Shown here one piece after another: positions 57,259-64,000 of a stretch of 64,000 nt of DNA. The position numbers were made by a program, and so were the translations under genes. Each line of letters opens with the position of its first letter. The first letter of the stretch is position 1. The notes under the pieces were generated by a model. That model was not told the origin of the DNA. It was given only the letters and a program-made list of their open reading frames with translations, and did not search any database. The stretch comes from Branchiostoma belcheri (taxonomy: Eukaryota > Chordata > Leptocardii > Amphioxiformes > Branchiostomatidae): positions 200,637 to 264,636 of the forward strand of contig NW_017804353.1 of assembly GCF_001625305.1 (NCBI RefSeq), read 5' to 3'.

Positions 57259-60200
57259 CTAATTGCCAAATTTGAGGCTTTTAGCCCTGTCCAACTCTGC
57301 CACCCTGTCTAGCTCTGTGGCGATCTCGCGCAGCCAAACGGAGATTTCCGCGGTCTGGTCCAGGTTGTCCATCTCAGGGCCCGAGTCCAGGAAGGAGCCG
57401 CGGTCACTCTGCAGAGACACCAGGTGGTCCGCGATCTTTGTAGCCACCTACAAACAAACAAACAAACAAACAAATACACAAATAAACTAAAAAGGCAACA
57501 TTTGCAAAGCATAATGTGTCATTTTAACCTTCACATATGGTCTGCTCTATTAATTCTTACTCAAACACATTTCATACATATGGTGACAGGAGTCTAAATC
57601 CCTCCTACTATGAAATTGCAACATTATGTAACCCAACACCAGTTACCATGGTAACAGACAGTCTGGTTCAGGTCATTGATGTCATTGTTTGGAGAAGAAG
57701 GAGAAAATGTAGCAAAAACAATCTGTTGCACAATCTGTTTGTAATAATGCACAATACATGTATATCCAATACCATTATATCATTTTGTATAATTTTTGCA
57801 TCCACCTCACTGGTATATGTACATGTAGTTAAGGACCTTACGAAAGTTACTGTACTTTTGTTGTGTCAATAAAAGTTTCTGTTTATTTTTTTTATACACT
57901 GTAAATCTAATGCTTCAAGTATGCCCGGTGGTCTTATTTTTGCCCTGTGAAAATAAATGCCTTTACAGTACCTGGAAGTACTTTTCTTTTTTGCTGTTCC
58001 TGTTGTGATAAACAGCAATATATCATTTTGTATAATTTTTGCATCCACCTGGTATACAATGTATGTATATACTTTTTTTACACACTGCAAATCTAATGAA
58101 GTATATGCCCGGTATTTTTGCCCTGTGAAAATAAATGCATTTACAGTACCTGGATGTACTTTTCTTTTTTGCTGTTCCTGTTGCGATAGACAGCGGCGAG
58201 GCAGGCCGCCCCCCACCCCACCTTGTGGCTGAAGTTAGAGCTGTAGATGGACTCATCACACCTCATGCAGAACTCAAGAAGCTCTTCAGCACAGTCTCTG
58301 ACAGGGAAGAAAATAAATAATGAACAAACAAACAAACAAAAAACGAGAAGAAGAAGAGGAAACTGAGCAAAAACAAATATGTTTTCCTTCGGTAAACAGC
58401 GCAGTGTCTGACACGGACAAAAATAACAAAAAACAAAACAGCATCAATCCACAGGACAGAGGCAAACGACAGGCTACCATCAAGCCTCAGCATCAATGTG
58501 CAAGCACGTCCAACTTCGAAAGATGGGGACCAACAGACATTAAACCTGACAGTGAGCAAGTGATAGCAATTAAAGGTTCCATTTATGAGCCAGGTTGATA
58601 GCTTAAATGATGAAATATGCACCTATTATAGTCAAATGTGTAGCAAGCAAAGAGTATTTCTATGTCTTGCTAAAAATCTAAAAAATTATTCTTTATTCTA
58701 TGAAAAAGTTATCAGGTCACACTGACTTTTTACAGACACACCAAAAAGAAAACCTCCATACAAGGAAAACAAATCCACAAACCTGAATTTGTCTTCACCG
58801 GTGGCCACGAACAGTTTTGCCAGGAAAGCGATGGGATATCCGATGAAGAAGTACAGCTGGTTCGGCTCAGTCGCCTTCACGGCACAAATGGCTGCCGCCT
58901 CTGCTGGGAAGTCTTTTATCTGAGTTAAAAGATTATAGCTTTAGTTAAAAGAAACAAAATCAATCACAGAATCTGATATCATTCAAATCTTTTAACCCTT
59001 GTCCTGCTGGCATTTTTTTACACAGTATTTTAAAATAATTTCATGTCTTTATCAGGTCATAGACACCCGACTTTTTTCACCCTTCGGTGGCATACATGTA
59101 GTTACCTCCACATTCAATTGCGTTTCACTGCAGTGTGATGCATTGCACGAGAAATACCCCCAAATAGTACCTATGCAGAGTTCTATGTAAATGGTACTGT
59201 ATGTGCAAAACAACAATTGTTGGGCTCCGCAGGACAAGGTTATATTTAAGATCTTCATGACAACTCTTGTGTAACAGTGTGGGGTTTACAAGTGCTACCA
59301 ACTGATCCGTCTGATGGGTCCAGACCTTTTGGCCAAATGGTTAGAGCGTTGGGGTGCCTGCGCTTGGCATGGGTTTGATCCCTGGCCTGGGATACCATAC
59401 TACTGGTAGTATGTGAGAAGCGACCCAGAGTCAGGTATACTATAGGAATGGGTTGGACACATAAGGATAGCCTGCATGGCATGCCAAAAACTGGGGGTTT
59501 TGGGGGTCTTCATGGTCTTTGGGAGCTTTTATGTGCTATTTTCTGATTGCATATAGACAACATAGCCGGTCTGGTTGAAATACCCCCATTTACAAAATGT
59601 AGAACTGGGCTAATCAGAAAACAGCCGAAGACCACCAAACTCCCAGTTCTATAAGCCTGCTACGGAGGCTAGCATAAGGCCACAAAGGCAACAAACTGAG
59701 AGAGAACAAACCAGTTTCTCCTTGTCATCCATGCGTAGATAGAAGGTGTTGGGAACGTCATGATGGAGGTTCAACTTGGTGAACAGCATCAGGGTTAGAC
59801 ACATAAGGCTAGCCTCCATAGCATGCCAAAAACTGGGGGTTTTGGGGGTCTTCATGGTCTTTGGGATCTTTTTTGTGCTATTTTCTGATTGCATATAGAC
59901 AACATAGCCGGCCTGGTTGAAATACCCCCATTTTTTAGAACTGGGCTAATCAGAAAACAGCCGAAGACCACCAAACCCCCAGTTCTATAAGCCTGCTACG
60001 GAGGCTAACATAAGGCCACAAAGGCAACAAATTGAGAGAGAACAAACCAGTTTCTCCTTGTCATCCATGCGTAGATAGAAGGTGTTGGGATCGTCATCAT
60101 GATGGAGGTTTTTCTTGGTGAACAGTGTCAGGTTTTCTCCACATCTCCAGGCCTTGTCCAGGTCGCCGAAGGACATGAACACCATGCCCAGGTGTGAGGT

Positions 60201-60302
60201 CGAAATGACCTCCACAATGTTGGGCTCTGTGACAAGCAAAAATCAATCAACCAATCGATCAATCAATCAATCAATCAATCAGTCAAATGGTTTATTTGCA
60301 AA

Positions 60303-60335
<33 letters not shown>

Positions 60336-63300
60336 GTCAGTCAAATGGTTTATTTGTGAAAACAAACAAGAACTTGTAGCCATTGGCTAAATTGTGTCTT
60401 GCTGTACAATTTCATTTCTTGACATATCTGGCATAACAAATTAAAATTGCTAAGTTATTCAATAAAATCCATATCATTATACATTAATTACCTAAAAATA
60501 ACTGGAATGTGGAATACTTGATTATTCACATTTTATTTTAACAGTTTAAGTTTTTCATCATCTTGTACAACTATGTTTGACACAATAAAACTTTTCCTGC
60601 ATTAATTGAACACCATTACGATAGTAAATTAGACATCCAAAAACAATTATCAAAGGGAGAGACACTTAAAATATGTACATGTAACCTCTTGATTATAACC
60701 TACAATCACTACCACATCCCAAAACTTGCCTACCCCTTCTCCAAAGAATCTGTGTGTACACTGACTGCTTCAAGCAACTTAAGGCAACACAGATTTAATT
60801 TTATGGATAACATCCGTGTGTGCATGTTCTAAAAAAAACAAGAATCCATTGTGGCTACTGACAGCAGGCTCACACAACTTTGGGGGTCTTACAAGGATGT
60901 CATCCATAAAATTACGTCAGTGTGGCCTTAAGCATTAAAGAATGGACGGAAGAATCAAGAACCAATACCTGTCTTAGAGAGCGGTTTTACGGTACCGCCA
61001 CCTAGCTCTCGGTGGAAGAACTTCTCCTCCAAGTACCTGTTCCATGGATAGATACCAGCCCAGAAAAGAACAAGAAACAGTCATGCCTTCAAATATCAGA
61101 TCTGAGTTATCAACCAAGAATTGATGTATTCAAAAACTTGTATCTCCCCAGAGCTATCGTAGACTGGAACTCGTTGCCATCATCACTACAAAGCTTTATA
61201 CAACTCCTGTAATTAAATGTGCAAAGATTGAGTGTAACCAAGAAATTAAAATTGGTGTGGCCTATAACTACTAGGAAATGCCTGTAGCCTACCTGTACGC
61301 CGGATATGCAACGTCGAACCTTTGCAGCCGCACTGCGCCCATGGCGATCCAGCCGTTAGCGTACGACCAAAACTCGTTGTAAGCTCCATTCGCACTCTTC
61401 TGTCCCTCCTCTGCTCCAGGTGAGACAAAGTCGCCGCCTTTCCTGCAGGTGGCTGAACATATGTAACAATGTATATTGTTAATATTGTAAGGTAACAATT
61501 ATGACAATAGAAAGCACTGTATTATCGCCGGTTCTAGAGCCCCTTCCCTCAAACGGTACTGGTATAGATCACCTGTTCGAACACGACGCTGGCACGTGCA
61601 CTCGCACGTGTTCAAACAGGTGGCCGCGGCCCCGCTTGAGGGAGGGGTTAGAACCGGCGAGAATACAATGCTTTCTATTGTCATTGTTACCTTATAATAT
61701 TAACATTAATATTTTTCTGACACTTAGATGTTAATTATGAATATGCTGTAACTACTATATATTTAACATATTTATTTACATATATTAAACCTAAGAAAAT
61801 ACTTGGGTGCACCAAAAAAAAAAAGGATGCACAGCTCCAAATTTGGGTGCACCAAGGACATTATACACAGATAATGTCCTTGGGTGCACTAATAAGGTGC
61901 ACATGCACCCAGTATTTTGAGCCCTGAAAAGGTACCATGTAAATAACTCAGAAAAGCAGATGGATGACTTGTTGATAGCTGTGTCATTTTTCAATTTATT
62001 ATCTTAGTTCTTGTATTTTTTCTGTACAATTATAGCATTAAAGACATCTAATGCATAATTTATTAGATGACAAATACTGTAAATCAAGAAATGTTTGCAG
62101 TAGTTTTATGTTCATCAAGAAATGTTTGCAGTAGTTTTATGTTCACATTTTTGCAGTGACCTTTACACCGTAAAGGCGTAAACTAAATTTAATATGTTCT
62201 GTGCTACAGCACTGTTTTATAATATTACACAGTAAACAAGTCCAATTTCCTGACTCTAACTGCGAAATTAATTCCGTGAAATTATTGAATGAAAAGTTGT
62301 TTACCTCTGATGTGATCCAGAATAAAGTTTGCCTCTTTGTGCTTCCCAGCAAGCAACAGGGAGGTCACTGACCTGTCAAAGGTCAAGGTTATGTACATTA
62401 AGTGATTCTGAAGCATTATCTCAATATACGAGCGATCGCTAGCCTCCGTAGCAGGCTTATAGAACTGGGGGTTTGGTAGTCTTTGGCTGTTTTCTGTTCA
62501 GCCCAGTTTAAAAAACGGGGGTAATTCAACGAGGCTGGCTATGTTGTCTATATATGCAATCAGAATATAGCACATAAAAGCTCCCAAAGACCCCCCAAAC
62601 CCCCAGTTTTTGGACTGGACGCTAAGTGATCGCCATGACATCACAGCCAGCGAGTGGAAGGCAATAAAGCTGGTGACAGTTGGCTGATATGCCTACCGAT
62701 AATTTGCATTGTAATGTTTTCAAATAAGTATGCAAGTATATGATATATACACAAACACAGTGATAGCTCGTATTGCAAGACTGTGATGAACATAACTTGG
62801 GCTAGCCGTGGCGAGTCAGTAAGCCTTTTGTATAAAAATGGCTACTTGTCAGTATATATACATGTATCATACAAAAGCTTACAGAGTTGCCATGGCTAAA
62901 CGTGGGCCTACTAGGCTATTTTAAGAACATGACAAAGAACAAAGAACATGAACAAGAAAATTAGCCATGCAACAAGTTACTTGAAACCGTAGCTACACCA
63001 CAACATGTCTTTACTAATTAGCTTGTAAGTTGTATGGTTCAGAAGATGGCTGACTCATGGCATAACATAAATTATTCACGTTATAATATATGGCTACGCC
63101 CAAATTATTATATGGCTACGCCCTGAATGGCATTTAACTGTTTATGTAAAACAGAACATATCTTGCTGAAAGAGAAAAATGGGTCCTAATACTTAACACA
63201 TTTTCTTCATAAATGTAAACATTATAACTGACAATTGTACTAAATTGAACAAGGTGTGTTAACGTTTACAAGTCTAGCCGTGGCAACTCGGTAAGTTTTG

Positions 63301-63524
63301 CATAATAATACTATCCAGTATTATCATACAAAAGGTACTACCGAGTCGCCACGTCTAGTCGCCAAGTCGTAAGCTGAGTCTTCAAAAAAATTATGTCAAA
63401 AATTATTTTACTTGAAATAGAAGGCCACGTCCTTGTGTTCTTTCCTGAAGTCTGGCTGGCAAATTGTCTTCAGGAGACAGTCCACGGCTTTCTGGCTCGC
63501 TGTCAGATACTTGTCGGTCGCCAT
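57259..63524 (-). CDS. Unrecognised helical-hairpin (toroid-like) protein
   Basis: Eight minus-strand exons, 63524-63412, 62372-62305, 61452-61293, 61036-60969, 60226-60048, 58919-58783, 58297-58150 and 57447-57259, sum to 1062 nt and 353 residues, all in phase. The protein starts MATDKYLTASQKAVDCLLK and has no signal peptide. It repeats paired amphipathic helices with Gly-aromatic turns: YNEFWSYANGWIAMGAVRLQ, STSHLGMVFMSFGDLDKAW, QLYFFIGYPIAFLAKLF, FSHKVGWGAACLAAVYR, and near the end DQTAEISVWLREIATELD. This spacing recalls alpha/alpha-toroid folds (six-hairpin glycosidases and epimerases, terpenoid cyclases), but I recognise no named family and no catalytic motif. A wrong acceptor for exon 3 (CTGCAG, 61442-61448) would shift the frame; TTCAG at 61453 keeps it. 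Confidence 0.8.
57451..57480. repeat. (ACAA)n run in the acceptor tract of the last exon
   Basis: About six ACAA units (TTTG on the coding strand) form the pyrimidine-rich tract just before the acceptor of the terminal exon of the minus-strand gene. Confidence 0.85.
57487..57728 (-). repeat. GTTTACCTTC-family repeat abutting last exon of minus gene
   Basis: On the minus strand: TGTTTTTGCTACATTTTCTC, then GACATCAATGACCTGAACC-like sequence, ACCATGGTAACTGGTGTTGG, and at the 3' end GAAGGTTAAAATGACACATT, TTTGCAAATGTTGCC and TTTTTAG. It ends about 39 nt before exon 57447-57259, in the sense of that gene. Confidence 0.65.
57972..58016 (-). repeat. Copy of toroid-like gene exon 7 end with donor
   Basis: The end of exon 58297-58150 (NRNSKKEKYIQ) and its donor GTACTGTAAA recur about 180 bp downstream with few changes. 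The flanking GCCCTGTGAAAATAAATGC and TGTATAATTTTTGCATCCAC are duplicated as well. Confidence 0.88.
59318..59460 (+). repeat. tRNA-derived SINE, second type
   Basis: Box A-like TGGCCAAATGGTTAGAGCG and box B-like GGGTTTGATCCCTGG, followed by a short body. The body differs from the 29642 family. Confidence 0.65.
59468..59671. mobile_element. MULE-like MITE (TAGCCTCC family), in duplicated block
   Basis: TAGCCTGCATGGCATGCC to GCTACGGAGGCTA. It is paralogous to 59810-60007 by duplication of the whole block, flanks included. Confidence 0.8.
59712..59796 (-). repeat. Copy of toroid-like gene exon 5 end with donor
   Basis: About 85 nt repeat the end of exon 60226-60048 (TFYLRMDDKEKL) and its donor GTTTGTTCTCTC. 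The copy lacks one codon and has scattered changes. There is no matching acceptor. Confidence 0.9.
59810..60007. mobile_element. MULE-like MITE (TAGCCTCC family), 9-bp duplication
   Basis: TAGCCTCCATAGCATGCC to GCTACGGAGGCTA. ACATAAGGC stands on both sides, a perfect 9-bp target duplication. Confidence 0.88.
60240..60350. repeat. (AATC)n runs, duplicated
   Basis: Two AATC/ATCA runs, each followed by AGTCAAATGGTTTATTTG, suggest a short tandem duplication of a repeat tail in intron 4 of the minus gene. Confidence 0.8.
61501..61690. repeat. Inverted repeat, about 190 bp
   Basis: ATGACAATAGAAAGCACTGT at the left is mirrored by TACAATGCTTTCTATTGTCA at the right, and CGCCGGTTCTAGAGCCCCTT by GGGGTTAGAACCGGCG. 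It lies in intron 2 of the minus gene, next to exon 3. Confidence 0.7.
61798..61927. repeat. Repeat with GTGCACC inverted blocks
   Basis: CTTGGGTGCACCAAAAAAA and GTGCACATGCACCCAGTATT. Counterpart of 27566-27860 in reverse orientation. Confidence 0.5.
62440..62624. mobile_element. MULE-like MITE (TAGCCTCC family)
   Basis: TAGCCTCCGTAGCAGGC at the left; the right end (GGACTGGACGCTA) is diverged. GCGATCGC and GTGATCGC may be the remains of a target duplication. Confidence 0.7.
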
Positions 63525-64000
63525 TCCGTCAAATATAGTCTTTTTCGACAACTAAAACAACTCAGACAAACACTCAGTCGAACCGCAGACCGCTATGCGC
63601 ATCGGTTCTGCGCAGCTCTCTCTAAGATCTCGTTTAAATCTCGCGCTTCTTTTCCAAGGTAATGTGATCCGCGAGAATCCGCGAGAGTTTGCTACTGTTT
63701 ACTGTTTCGCTTGTAACTTCGCTTTGCGTAAGTGTTTCCTTGTCATACGTTAACGTGAGATGTAAGAAGAGCCGGCGTCACGCTCAAGGTCGTAGATGTA
63801 CATTACCGGTGGTGTTTGTTGGAGAAACGAGGTTTCAAAGTTGACCGTGCATGATGGAGATCATTCCACTCGAGATAGGTACCCTTTAGTTTTTTGGGGG
63901 GCAAACCCGTTTGCCCTATTTCATCGTCGATTTGGTGTATTGTTTAATAAAGTATAGACCCTCCCTCATCTATCGTGTGTTGTTTCTTTTGGGATCCTGT
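63525..64000. promoter_or_regulatory. Promoter region of the minus gene, maybe bidirectional
   Basis: CGCGAGA-like elements occur at about 63635-63690 (ATCTCGCGCTTC; CCGCGAGAATCCGCGAGAG), near the start codon at 63524. They resemble the TCTCGCGAGA motif at 31121. Further right a short plus-strand frame (from about 63851, MMEIIPLEI, then a GTACCC donor-like site) could be the first exon of a divergent gene, but it is too short to call. Confidence 0.4.

Overview
The window is animal nuclear DNA, most likely from a lancelet (Branchiostoma). It has six multi-exon genes with short GT-AG introns, chordate-grade orthologues (SURF4, FPGS, MAP2K7), a TPR-TIR gene and a CAP-collagen gene of the shuffled kind lancelets are known for, and intronic DNA full of small inverted-repeat transposons and tRNA-derived SINEs. 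The species is inferred, not proven. There is one run of N (46463-46497). I saw no LTR or virus-like element, CRISPR array or rRNA.

Layout. (1) 1-8763, plus: a SURF4 cargo-receptor gene whose first exon lies off the left edge. One shared exon can be followed by either of two complete 3' ends (2730-4111 or 7127-8763), each ending in its own stop and KKXX signal. (2) 8764-13049: repeats only. (3) 13913-16510, plus: a 745-residue TPR-TIR protein in two coding exons. (4) 18980-31100, minus: folylpolyglutamate synthase in 15 exons. It shares a 312-bp head-to-head promoter with (5) MAP2K7 (31413-40245, plus, 11 coding exons, 424 residues), which is followed by about 4 kb of probable 3' UTR. (6) 45288-55246, plus: a secreted protein with signal peptide, CAP domain, short coiled coil, collagen-like Gly-X-Y region and Cys-rich tail in 13 exons. 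(7) 57259-63524, minus: an unrecognised 353-residue helical-hairpin protein in 8 exons. Exon phases add up exactly in every complete gene except the CAP-collagen gene, which carries one extra base in exon 8.

The genes do not form one pathway. FPGS retains folates in the cell, MAP2K7 is the JNK kinase, SURF4 is an ER export receptor, and the TPR-TIR gene suggests innate signalling.

Three patterns stand out. First, five of the six genes carry short partial copies of their own exons, usually the 3' end plus the splice donor, in the adjacent intron. Second, one repeat family sits within about 40 nt upstream of four different splice acceptors, always in the sense direction. Third, several inverted-repeat families leave 9-bp target duplications, nest in one another, and in one case enclose a LINE coding fragment.
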